A stretch of DNA of 64,000 nt from Kerstersia sp052103615. GTDB taxonomy: Bacteria > Pseudomonadota > Gammaproteobacteria > Burkholderiales > Burkholderiaceae_B. The number at the start of each line of letters is the position of its first letter. Within the stretch, counting starts at the first letter, position 1. This document shows positions 9,307 through 15,215 of the stretch, piece by piece. The position numbers and the translations under genes are program-made. The stretch is taken from the NCBI RefSeq assembly GCF_052103615.1, contig NZ_JBQEKA010000002.1, forward strand, positions 1-64,000. Direction: 5' to 3'. The notes beneath the pieces were generated by a model that had not been told where the DNA came from, did not search any database, and saw only the letters and a list, made by a program, of their open reading frames with translations.

Positions 9307-9339
9307 AAAAAAGGGCGCCATAACCGGCGCTCTTTTTTT
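9307..9339 (+). terminator. Rho-independent terminator after the GH31-like gene
   Basis: A GC-rich stem (AAAGGGCGCC / GGCGCTCTTT with one G-U pair and a short AT loop) is followed directly by a T-run. It separates the GH31-like gene from the tRNA promoter. Confidence 0.85.
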
Positions 9340-9349
9340 CAGCGTTTTT

Positions 9350-9378
9350 TTGACACACAGCATTATTTGCGTCATAAT
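9350..9378 (+). promoter_or_regulatory. Sigma70 promoter of tRNA-Lys
   Basis: A perfect -35 box TTGACA (9350-9355) and a near-perfect -10 box CATAAT (9373-9378) are separated by 17 bases. The tRNA starts 48 bases after the -10. The match to consensus is the best I see in the window and suits a strongly expressed stable RNA. Confidence 0.85.
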
Positions 9379-9425
9379 CACTTTCTTCACCATTTCTATA
9401 TTTTTGGTGAAGCCCAGCAGTTAAA

Positions 9426-9501
9426 GGGTCTTTAGCTCAGCCGGTAGAGCAGCGGACTTTTAATCCGTTGGTCGCGGGTTCGAATCCCGCAGGACCCACC
9501 A
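9426..9501 (+). tRNA. tRNA-Lys (anticodon UUU)
   Basis: This 76-nt cloverleaf includes an encoded CCA end. The acceptor arm GGGTCTT pairs with AGGACCC, the D-arm contains AGCTCAGCCGGTAGAGC, the anticodon stem is CGGA/TCCG around loop CTTTTAA with anticodon TTT, and the T-arm carries GGTTCGAATCC. It reads AAA/AAG as Lys. Its last 25 bases are repeated at 13694-13718, which marks it as the integration site of a small element; the gene itself is intact. Confidence 0.98.
9477..9501 (+). repeat. Left attachment-site repeat (within tRNA-Lys)
   Basis: This 25-bp sequence covers the T-arm, acceptor 3' strand and CCA of tRNA-Lys and is identical to 13694-13718. The flanking bases differ on both sides of the two copies, so 25 bp is the exact repeat length. 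Confidence 0.9.
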
Positions 9502-9518
9502 ATATTTTCAAGCACTTA

Positions 9519-9548
9519 GGCCAATCCTTCGGGGTTGGCCTTTTGCTT
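9519..9548 (+). terminator. Rho-independent terminator after tRNA-Lys
   Basis: The stem GGCCAATCC / GGGTTGGCC (one G-U pair, TTCG loop) is followed by TTTTGCTTTT. It lies 18 bases after the CCA end and, given the left att repeat, belongs to the inserted element. Confidence 0.85.
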
Positions 9549-9641
9549 TTCTGGGTCTGTGTAAGCAGTTTGTAAACACTTTTGGCGAGACATGGCAGGT
9601 CGTCTGATGACGCGTCCCGGGCGTATGCGTGTCTGGCCGGA

Positions 9642-10283
9642 TTATCGGGCGTTGATGATATGGCCTGTTGGCGGTGACGAGCGATCACTTTCGACGGTTT
9701 CCGTTTCCAGTTCTCCTCGTTCCCACATGGTGGCGATTGCCACGATATGCTGTTGAACTCCAGGGCCTTGGAGGCTACGCCAGGCTTGGTGACCAAGTAG
9801 GCGGGAGATCAGCAGCATGCGAATGAAGGGGGATAGTTCCATGGCGGCATGGTCAGCCAGTTCTACCAGCTCTCTTTTCAGTCGTGTGGGTAAGTACAGT
9901 TTGATTGCGCAAAGATTCTTGCCCAAGCCACGGAGAACTTGATAAGGCACCACTGGTTGGGGTGCGACGCTGTAGCGAACGCCAGAGGTTTGATACAGCC
10001 CTGTTTGCAGCGTCCTCATCCTCATCAGTTCATGCTCCCCGAAAGTATAGGCAACAAAATACTCCCGAAGCCAGCAGGCCATGGTCATTTCATGGGCTTT
10101 GCGGGTTTCGTCTAGCGCGGTCTTGCAGGTCTCTGGCAGCCAGAACCTTAGTTCGTCATCATTGACGTGCAGATACGTCAGATCACCATAGTCGATCAAT
10201 TGCGTGAAGGTGGGGAGAGCGGGCCGAGAGGCTGTGCCGGAAGATGTGTCTACCGGGCGCTTTTTTTTCGAGAAAGACCACAT
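9642..10283 (-). CDS. Unknown protein with two ribbon-helix-helix-like repeats
   Basis: I do not recognise the family. The start is set at the ATG at 10281-10283 because AAGGAAT precedes it at good spacing; a longer upstream frame lacks an SD. The 213-residue protein contains an internal duplication: residues 44-86 and 126-168 align without gaps. Each has a short beta-strand ending in Leu-Pro (LRFWLP / IKLYLP), a first amphipathic helix, a turn, and a second helix ending Gly-(Glu/His). Strand-helix-helix units of about 40 residues are the pattern of ribbon-helix-helix DNA-binding proteins, which normally dimerise; two in one chain could form an intramolecular pair. The N-terminal 25 residues are basic and Ser/Pro-rich. 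It is the gene nearest the tRNA att site, a place usually taken by an integrase or its control gene. Confidence 0.6.
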   Translation of the reverse strand: MWSFSKKKRPVDTSSGTASRPALPTFTQLIDYGDLTYLHVNDDELRFWLPETCKTALDETRKAHEMTMACWLREYFVAYTFGEHELMRMRTLQTGLYQTSGVRYSVAPQPVVPYQVLRGLGKNLCAIKLYLPTRLKRELVELADHAAMELSPFIRMLLISRLLGHQAWRSLQGPGVQQHIVAIATMWERGELETETVESDRSSPPTGHIINAR

Positions 10284-10442
10284 ACGTATTCCTTGTAAGG
10301 CTGCCTGGTGGAACCAGGTTGCCACGCATCGTAATGTATAAATTTAGGCAGGTCTAAAAGACCCTACGCAAAAATTTCCCCTACGAATTTTGTGGTGATT
10401 TCACGGTGAATACCGTAGCCTTCCGCTGCATTGATCGCGTTG

Positions 10443-10871
10443 ATGAGTGACGCTGAACGATACAGCGTAGAGATCAACATCGGTTGTTTGGCTTTGGATA
10501 GTGAGGAAGCGGGTGTGAGGGTCGAGAAATACATCACCAGGCAGTGGGCTTCCCGGCTTGAAAAGCTGGTCGTCCTGCGTGCTAAACGGTCCTTGCGGCA
10601 GTTGGACGGGAATTACATGCTGTCTGGTGACGACTCGCCGCTGGACAATGTCTGGGAAGAAATCTGCGTACAGAGGCAGGGGGAGAGGGCTTTGTACGGG
10701 GGCGCCTACGAAGAAAGGATAGACGGCTTTTTGTGCGGATTGCTGGAGTCGCTAGAGTGCGCCAGCCGTGCTGGTGCGATGGTGCAGACAGATACGGGAT
10801 TCGAATGGCTGCACGAGATTACGCCGACGAGGATGATCCGAAACAGGCTACGGTGGATCAGGACGCGGTGA
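10443..10871 (+). CDS. Hypothetical protein of tRNA-Lys element
   Basis: A 142-residue ORF from ATG 10443 (a TTG at 10431 is also in frame). I recognise no domain. The visible features are a mixed alpha/beta composition, a basic segment 'LVVLRAKRSLRQLDG', and a C-terminus that turns strongly basic (TPTRMIRNRLRWIRTR). The basic tail coincides with the start of the overlapping acidic ORF in another frame, so it may be an artefact of a frameshift around 10820. There is no clear SD. It is divergent from the RHH-like gene, with the intergenic region 10284-10442 presumably holding both promoters. Confidence 0.5.
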   Translation: MSDAERYSVEINIGCLALDSEEAGVRVEKYITRQWASRLEKLVVLRAKRSLRQLDGNYMLSGDDSPLDNVWEEICVQRQGERALYGGAYEERIDGFLCGLLESLECASRAGAMVQTDTGFEWLHEITPTRMIRNRLRWIRTR

Positions 10872-11008
10872 TTGAGCATTTACGAAGCTGGTTGCTTGTT
10901 GACGCGCTCAGCGAAGATAACGATCGCGTTGAGAGGTTCCTGTGTCCCGATGATTATGGCGGGGAGTATGAGGACGAAGAAGAGGATAACGACGATGGCG
11001 AAAAATAG
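10805..11008 (+). CDS. Small very acidic hypothetical protein
   Basis: A 67-residue ORF beginning MAARDYADEDDPKQ and ending in a run of Asp/Glu (YEDEEEDNDDGEK). It overlaps the preceding ORF by 67 bases in a different frame. The acidic sequence looks like a genuine protein tail rather than a shadow, because the other frame here is unnaturally rich in Arg. It is either an independent small gene or the true C-terminus of the upstream gene after a one-base frameshift. Acidic tails of this kind occur on DNA mimics and chaperone-like proteins, but that is only a thought. Confidence 0.4.
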   Translation: MAARDYADEDDPKQATVDQDAVIEHLRSWLLVDALSEDNDRVERFLCPDDYGGEYEDEEEDNDDGEK

Positions 11009-11032
11009 CCTTGCCACCCAGCCTCAAAGGTT

Positions 11033-11356
11033 TTACGAAGAAGTAGCAGCTTTAGCCTGTGCTAAGAGGATATTTTTTTGGTCGTTATCCAGACCGGCAA
11101 ACGCAAGGATCATATCCGCCATGATGTCGTCGTCTGTATAGAAAAATGGTAGTGGCGTGCTAAGGACCTTGGCGATTCGTCGCATAGTCCCGAGGTCAGG
11201 TTCATGGACGCCGACTTCATAGCGGTTGATTCGCGTGCTAGCGACAAACTCATCCAGGCCGATGTTGATCCCCAGCTGCTTCTGCGACAGGCCCGCAGCC
11301 TTGCGCGCTGTTTTGAGGCGCAAACACAAAAAAGAAGGGTCTTTGATCTGGGGCAT
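11033..11356 (-). CDS. XRE-family helix-turn-helix regulator
   Basis: The 107-residue protein is a single-domain Cro/CI-type regulator. The HTH runs over about residues 13-72: 'LRLKTARKAAGLSQKQLGIN', then the recognition-helix area 'ASTRINRYEVGVHEPD' and 'TMRRIAKVLSTPLPFFY'. A short C-terminal helix (about 75-107) may mediate dimerisation. Such proteins control lysogeny-like or maintenance functions of mobile elements. It is transcribed toward the acidic ORF (convergent). Immediately upstream are two inverted repeats that are good candidates for its own operators (see separate entries). Confidence 0.85.
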   Translation of the reverse strand: MPQIKDPSFLCLRLKTARKAAGLSQKQLGINIGLDEFVASTRINRYEVGVHEPDLGTMRRIAKVLSTPLPFFYTDDDIMADMILAFAGLDNDQKNILLAQAKAATSS

Positions 11357-11358
11357 CC

Positions 11359-11380
11359 GTAGCTCGACATAGTGAGCTAC
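11359..11380. promoter_or_regulatory. Inverted repeat next to XRE start codon
   Basis: Perfect 7-bp arms GTAGCTC / GAGCTAC with an 8-base spacer lie 3 bases upstream of the XRE gene's ATG. It could be an operator for autorepression or a leader-RNA hairpin that masks the ribosome site, since no good SD is visible. Confidence 0.5.
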
Positions 11381-11409
11381 GAGATTCGTTGTTTTTGGTT
11401 GATTGATAT

Positions 11410-11426
11410 ACTACGATTAACGTAGT
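11410..11426. promoter_or_regulatory. Palindrome upstream of XRE gene, candidate operator
   Basis: ACTACG-ATTAA-CGTAGT is a perfect 6-bp-arm palindrome in an A/T-rich stretch, about 55 bases upstream of the XRE start, where the promoter is expected. It shares the CTACG/CGTAG core with the repeat at 11359-11383, consistent with two binding sites for one dimeric repressor. Confidence 0.5.
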
Positions 11427-11547
11427 TTATTTTGTTCTTATTTGTTGGGAAAAAATAGAACCTGCAAATAGGATGAGCGTGACCAGACAGGTGGGTGCTT
11501 GTTGTGGTCTCTATTTTTAAGTCGAAATTCGCGCTATAGGTGTATGA

Positions 11548-11880
11548 ATGGGATTTCTTTACTTTTTTTCGGTGTTGACCTGCCTGATATTCGTGGTGGA
11601 TTGTGGCCGACAGTTTTTGCTCGAACGTGATAACTATCGTCCACAGTTTCAACTCATATTCATGGTACTGACCGTACCTTGCGGAATTGGCCTGCTGGCC
11701 TGGGGGATATACGGCGTTCTGCAGCTTCCTTGGTGGCAAGCGCTGCTCGGATTTATTGCTGCGAGCTTTTTGTCAGCGCTGGCGCGTATGTTGCTGAGCA
11801 CCAGTCTTTGGGTGAACCTGTGGGCGATCGCAGCTTCGCTGTTTGGTTTGATCTTGATGGCGATTCAGTTTTTGGCTTAG
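11548..11880 (+). CDS. Small four-helix membrane protein, unknown function
   Basis: A 110-residue, very hydrophobic protein with about four predicted membrane helices (about 1-18, 34-57, 62-83, 86-109) separated by short loops; the only sizeable polar stretch is around residues 19-33. I recognise no family. AGGTG lies a few bases upstream of the ATG. The lipoprotein gene follows after 52 bases and the phosphoribosyltransferase after that, all on the same strand, suggesting one transcript. It is divergent from the XRE regulator, so the regulator may control it. Confidence 0.55.
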   Translation: MGFLYFFSVLTCLIFVVDCGRQFLLERDNYRPQFQLIFMVLTVPCGIGLLAWGIYGVLQLPWWQALLGFIAASFLSALARMLLSTSLWVNLWAIAASLFGLILMAIQFLA

Positions 11881-11932
11881 TTCTCGCAGGTTGCTGCGTT
11901 GCTGTTTTTTGTTTTGGGTTGGGATGTTCGTG

Positions 11933-12289
11933 ATGAAAAATCGTTGTCCCGCGCTCATGCTCGCGACAGGCGTTGCCGTACTGGCTGGCTGTGCACAATC
12001 CCGTGGTGTTTTCCAGCTTGGACCAGACACGTATACGGTGTCAGTTCACGCGTCGCCGGTGCGGGGCGGCGAGTCTGGTGCGCGTAAAATCGCCTTGAAT
12101 GAGGCTGGGAAGCAGTGTTGGTCGATGCGTCGAGAGATTTTTGTGACGAACATCACTTCCGAGCGCTCCTTACCCGTGCCTGGTAGCACGGTCGAAGTGA
12201 CGTTCCGCTGTCTTCACTCTGGTGACTCTGGTTTGCAGCGGCCCGTGTACGAGTCGGTGCCAGAAGTGGTGATTCAGTATAAACATTGA
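11933..12289 (+). CDS. Small lipoprotein of unknown function
   Basis: A 118-residue precursor from ATG 11933 (MKNRCPALML); in-frame upstream starts would lengthen the signal peptide unnaturally. The signal ends in a clear lipobox, LAGC (Cys at about residue 21), so the mature protein should be lipid-anchored at the cell envelope. The mature part (about 97 residues) has two further Cys (KQCWSM and FRCLH), which may form a disulfide, and no domain I recognise. It sits between the small membrane protein and the phosphoribosyltransferase in a probable operon. Confidence 0.7.
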   Translation: MKNRCPALMLATGVAVLAGCAQSRGVFQLGPDTYTVSVHASPVRGGESGARKIALNEAGKQCWSMRREIFVTNITSERSLPVPGSTVEVTFRCLHSGDSGLQRPVYESVPEVVIQYKH

Positions 12290-12326
12290 GCGTCAAGCAT
12301 TAAGAGACGGGCGCAAGGAGCATGAG

Positions 12327-13040
12327 ATGACAAAGCGTGTGTTGATTGCCAGCACGCTGGGAGCCATGAATAGTCATCCCGATTACGCTGCTGCCAAAGG
12401 TGGCGACGTTGTCTCCTCCTTGAAAGTCGCCAAGGCGATGTTGACTGATGATTTCATGGCTCAGATAGGTGCCGTTCTCGGACGCTTGAGGCCGCTCGTG
12501 TTGCCGGTAATTTCGGAGGAGGTCTCGGGGCGCAACAAGATTCCCCTGGCTGCTGCAGAGTTGCTGGCGTTTCGGTTGGGGCTGCAGACGGAAACCCGCA
12601 TCGTTCAGGCCAACAAGCCGATGCGGACGGCCTTGTCAGGATTGGAGCGGCTATTTTCATCTCCTGTTTTCAGTGGCCCTGTCGTACTTGGCCAGACTTA
12701 TTTGATGCTGGACGACACGCTCACTCAAGGTGGCACATTTGCGGCTTTATCCAGTTACTTGAAAGCGCACGGTGGCAGGCCGATTGCCGCCGTGGCCTTG
12801 AGTGGCAAGCGGTACAGTGCCGACTTGGCGATTACCCCAGTCACACTCGACAGTTTGAGGAATAAACATGGCGATCTCGAACCTTCCTTCGTCGCGGCAA
12901 CCGGCTACGGGTACGACGAACTCACCGAGTCTGAAGCGCGCTACCTGTCGAATTTCAAACCCGTTGAGCGCATGCGAGATCGAATCGTTGCGGGAGGACG
13001 CGGAAGTGGCAAGCCTGTTGCTGAAGGCAGCCCTGCATGA
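12327..13040 (+). CDS. Phosphoribosyltransferase-like protein
   Basis: The 237-residue protein contains a type I PRPP-binding loop: hydrophobic strand plus Asp-Asp and the turn, LMLDDTLTQGGT (126-137), in the position expected for this fold. 'VVSSLKVAKAML' and 'LPVISEEVSGRNKIPLAAAELLA' in the first half resemble the hood and first strand-helix of the family. PRTases use PRPP to attach ribose-5-phosphate to a base or amine; the acceptor here is unknown. An excellent SD (AAGGAG, 7-base spacing) precedes the ATG. Carriage in a small integrated element is unusual for a housekeeping salvage enzyme and suggests an accessory role. The tail 'GGRGSGKPVAEGSPA' is low-complexity. Confidence 0.75.
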   Translation: MTKRVLIASTLGAMNSHPDYAAAKGGDVVSSLKVAKAMLTDDFMAQIGAVLGRLRPLVLPVISEEVSGRNKIPLAAAELLAFRLGLQTETRIVQANKPMRTALSGLERLFSSPVFSGPVVLGQTYLMLDDTLTQGGTFAALSSYLKAHGGRPIAAVALSGKRYSADLAITPVTLDSLRNKHGDLEPSFVAATGYGYDELTESEARYLSNFKPVERMRDRIVAGGRGSGKPVAEGSPA

Positions 13041-13135
13041 CGATATGGAATTCCAGCGACGACGGAATAGCACTTGAAGACGTTGTTAGAAGAGGATTTT
13101 TCTTGCCGGTATACTCTTATCCAACATGGATTTAA
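13037..13135 (+). CDS. Possible small coupled ORF after phosphoribosyltransferase
   Basis: A 32-codon ORF starts at the ATG that overlaps the phosphoribosyltransferase stop codon (ATGA, 13037-13040) and ends with TAA at 13133-13135. The overlap would allow translational coupling. The product begins MTIWNSSDDGIALEDVV. I recognise nothing in it; it may be the broken start of a longer gene, because another frame stays open and protein-like from about 13074 to 13241. Confidence 0.3.
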   Translation: MTIWNSSDDGIALEDVVRRGFFLPVYSYPTWI

Positions 13136-13200
13136 AAGCCGCGTGGGCAATGTGGTCGTGGCGTTGCGTCAGGCACAGGAAGGTGCGAAAGTGCATCCCC

Positions 13201-13603
13201 TTAGGTTTGTCGCCATTCGCGTTGGCAATGCCGGCAGGTGAAGAAGCCTTGCCCGTTCAGGAACAGACTGGCGACTCGTTTGCCGCAGCCTGGTGCAGGG
13301 CAGGAGAACCAGGCGCGCTGTCCGCCAAAGTGGTTGGGAGTGTGTGCCAGATCGACTGCATAGCTTCGTTCTTGTCAGCCAGCCTGGGGGAAGCTTGATG
13401 CGATACGACTGCTCCAGGATGCCAGACGTGTGCTAACTGCCGATGTTGGCGGCAGCTTGCCCCTCATTTTGCCAGCCCCATGAAATGCAGGAATCCTGAT
13501 TTAGCAGGCCGCTGCGGCGCAGCCGATTGATGTTGAGTTCTCGGCGCGAATTCGTCGTGCTGCGCATGCTGTCAGGCCTGCGACCGCTACCTTGGCCACC
13601 CAT
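13201..13603 (-). pseudogene. Decayed zinc-ribbon protein gene
   Basis: Reading the minus strand from ATG 13603, the frame starts MGGQGSGRR and continues 'ELNINRLRRSGLL', the characteristic beginning of a common small family of zinc-ribbon proteins found in islands and prophages. It is interrupted by a TAG after about 50 codons. The remainder appears in shifted frames: 'SYRIKLPPG', then 'SYAVDLAHTPNHFGGQRAWF', 'CPAPGCGKRVA' and 'GFFTCRHCQREW' before TAA at 13201-13203. The two Cys pairs that would bind zinc are still visible. At least one stop and a frame change are needed to join the parts, so the gene is inactive as assembled, unless there are sequencing errors. Confidence 0.7.
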
Positions 13604-13693
13604 GGATGCTCATCGTCACGGTTTTCTCGAAATCATCTGGAATCTCTACATTTCCCGGCGAATATCCGGCTTTGAGGTGGGCTGATGGCCACA

Positions 13694-13718
13694 GGTTCGA
13701 ATCCCGCAGGACCCACCA
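13694..13718 (+). repeat. Right attachment-site repeat (copy of tRNA-Lys 3' end)
   Basis: This is an exact 25-bp copy of tRNA-Lys positions 52-76 (9477-9501). It is not part of a full tRNA. It marks the right border of the inserted element. Confidence 0.9.
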
Positions 13719-13725
13719 GAATACG

Positions 13726-13760
13726 AAGGGCCTACGCATTTGATGCGTAGGCCCTTTTTG
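13726..13760 (+). terminator. Strong terminator beyond right att site
   Basis: A perfect 14-bp stem (AAGGGCCTACGCAT and its complement, 3-nt loop) is followed by TTTTTGTTTT. Because it lies just outside the element, it was probably the original terminator of tRNA-Lys before insertion. Confidence 0.9.
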
Positions 13761-13977
13761 TTTTCAAGTCTATTTGACTACCTAGAAAAAAGCGGATGAC
13801 GGGAAAATAGTGCCGCACCGGTCCGTATCACCCTTATTCACGTGTTGCTCTGTCTGGGGTGTGCTGCGGGCTTCAATCACTCATCCGTAGCGTAGCCTGG
13901 GCTGTCGTCATGTGCCATGTGCCCTGTGCCATGCACAGCGCCATACGCCATACGCTCCAGTCGCCCGCATGAGCGGT

Positions 13978-14355
13978 TTAGCGCCGTTCCCCGACATCAA
14001 TCCGGTTGCCATCGGGATCGGCAAAGACAAAAGCCCGTTGGCCGTAGTCTTTGTCTGTCAGGGATTTGATGATGCGTACACCTGCGTCAGTGCAGTGCTG
14101 GTAAAGCGTGTCGATGTTGTCAACGAACATGTGCATGACATTCATGTTCGCCGGCGTGTGCGCTTTGTTTTGGCTGAGATGGATTTCTGCCGCGTCTTTT
14201 TTCAGAACCATGAAACCGACAGGGTCGCCGTTTTCGAAGGTTTTCTGAAAGCCGAGTATCTGGGAGTAGAAGGCGCAGGCTGTCTGGATGTCGCGTACGG
14301 CAAGGCAGGGCGCGGTACGGCCGTAGGTGACGGTGTTGATGCTGGATTGGTTCAT
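13978..14355 (-). CDS. VOC-family glyoxalase/bleomycin-resistance-like protein
   Basis: The 125-residue protein is a single vicinal-oxygen-chelate unit pair: 'APCLAVRDIQTACAFYSQILGF' at the start, 'GFMVLKKDAAEIHLSQ' and a final 'RAFVFADPDGNRIDVGE' with the usual C-terminal metal-ligand Glu. Family members include bleomycin-binding proteins, fosfomycin-resistance enzymes and ring-cleavage dioxygenases; the sequence 'DTLYQHCTDAGVRIIKSLTDKDYGQR' favours the bleomycin-resistance-like group. Substrate and metal are not predictable. It is the first chromosomal gene right of the tRNA-Lys element and appears monocistronic. The 220 bases before it hold no gene. Confidence 0.85.
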   Translation of the reverse strand: MNQSSINTVTYGRTAPCLAVRDIQTACAFYSQILGFQKTFENGDPVGFMVLKKDAAEIHLSQNKAHTPANMNVMHMFVDNIDTLYQHCTDAGVRIIKSLTDKDYGQRAFVFADPDGNRIDVGERR

Positions 14356-14516
14356 CGCATGATCCCAACGAATGGCGGCAGGGGCGGCGGTGCGCGTGCC
14401 GGGTCAGGAGCGGTGTCCGTGGCGTTAAGTTAGCACGGCGTTTGCGGGACGCAAAGCGCCGGGATTACGCGATGCCGCGCTGTGGCCCGGGGCGGGCTGC
14501 GCGGCCCGTCTGGCCG

Positions 14517-15005
14517 TCAGCGCAGGGCTTCGGTCGGCAGGCCTTCGGTGTTGTCTGCGGGCGTGGCGGCGGCTTCTTGTTTCTTTTGCCCCGGCAGGGT
14601 GAAGATCGTGTCGAATACCAGGGTGAAGATAAAGGTGTAGAAGAGGAAGAACAGCAGCAGCGCGGCTTCCATTTTGATGGCTTCCCAGGGGCCGACGTGG
14701 TACCAGGCCATGTATAGCGGAAGCGTGAACAGGAACAGGCCGCCTTCGAAGCAAATGGCATGCACGGAGCGCAGGATGAGGCTGCGGCTGGTGCGTTGCG
14801 TGCGCCGTTCCCAGGCTTCGAAGAGCGTATTGAAAATGTAGTTCCAGGCGACAGCGATGGCGGAGACGGCAGCGGCGACAGGCAGCGAGTCATGTGCCGG
14901 CCCGCCGCTGAGCAGGCTCAGCAATAGTGTGGATGCCGCAATGGCGATGATTTCGAAGGTGGAAACATAGACAATGCGGCGGGTAAGCGGTTTGAGAGAT
15001 ATCAT
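14517..15005 (-). CDS. PACE-family efflux transporter (AceI-like)
   Basis: The 162-residue protein has four membrane helices arranged as two 'bacterial transmembrane pair' units. The first begins 'RRIVYVSTFEIIAIAAS' with a membrane-embedded Glu (E18), matching the essential Glu of AceI, and continues with the 'AVAWNYIFNTLFEAWERR' motif. The second unit has 'RSVHAICFEGGLFLFTLPLYMAW' and 'FFLFYTFIFTLVFDTIF'. PACE proteins export biocides such as chlorhexidine and, physiologically, short diamines, using the proton gradient. A C-terminal hydrophilic tail of about 25 residues is present. A decarboxylase gene that could make a diamine lies nearby, but the two are not in one operon. Confidence 0.88.
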   Translation of the reverse strand: MISLKPLTRRIVYVSTFEIIAIAASTLLLSLLSGGPAHDSLPVAAAVSAIAVAWNYIFNTLFEAWERRTQRTSRSLILRSVHAICFEGGLFLFTLPLYMAWYHVGPWEAIKMEAALLLFFLFYTFIFTLVFDTIFTLPGQKKQEAAATPADNTEGLPTEALR

Positions 15006-15215
15006 TTTCGGCTCGCGAGATAGCGTGGATCTCGTTTCGATAGAGCCGGTCCGTCCCGGGTCTTTCTGTCAATGAAGGGCGTGTTAGCCCGGCTGGCCAC
15101 GGTTTCCGCCAGCCCAGGGATGATAGCCCGTCGGGCGTGGGGGCGCAATTTTGAGCGTCGTGCGGGTGCCACGCCTGTGATGTGAGCGCCATGGAAGATG
15201 GCAGGAGGGTTGTTC

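Larger units (their letters stand above)
9477..13718. mobile_element. Integrase-less element (about 4.2 kb) inserted at the 3' end of tRNA-Lys
   Basis: Two identical 25-bp copies of the tRNA-Lys 3' end (9477-9501 and 13694-13718) bracket this stretch, the expected outcome of site-specific integration into a tRNA gene. Inside are genes of accessory character: an RHH-like protein, an XRE regulator, unknown ORFs, a lipoprotein, a phosphoribosyltransferase and a broken zinc-ribbon gene. Parts, especially about 11380-11560, are visibly more A/T-rich than the flanks. No tyrosine recombinase, excisionase, replication or conjugation gene is recognisable. It is therefore either a remnant of a larger island or a satellite that depends on an integrase supplied elsewhere. 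Confidence 0.75.

Noticed and set aside
7018..9393. 791-codon minus-strand frame opposite the GH31-like gene
   Set aside because: The plus strand encodes a recognisable GH31 architecture; the minus-strand product has no recognisable motif.
9437..9796. Minus-strand ORF of 119 codons running through tRNA-Lys, ending 'GPAGFEPATNGLKVRCSTG'
   Set aside because: This is the well-known spurious translation of the antisense strand of a tRNA gene; the rest overlaps the RHH-like gene in another frame.
13126..13398. 90-codon plus-strand ORF near the right att site
   Set aside because: The opposite strand carries the remains of a zinc-ribbon gene, which explains the sequence better.
13904..13956. Repeated 'catgtgcc / ccatacg' motifs upstream of the VOC gene
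   Set aside because: Short, irregular and non-coding; no regular spacer pattern, so not a CRISPR and not a convincing tandem repeat.
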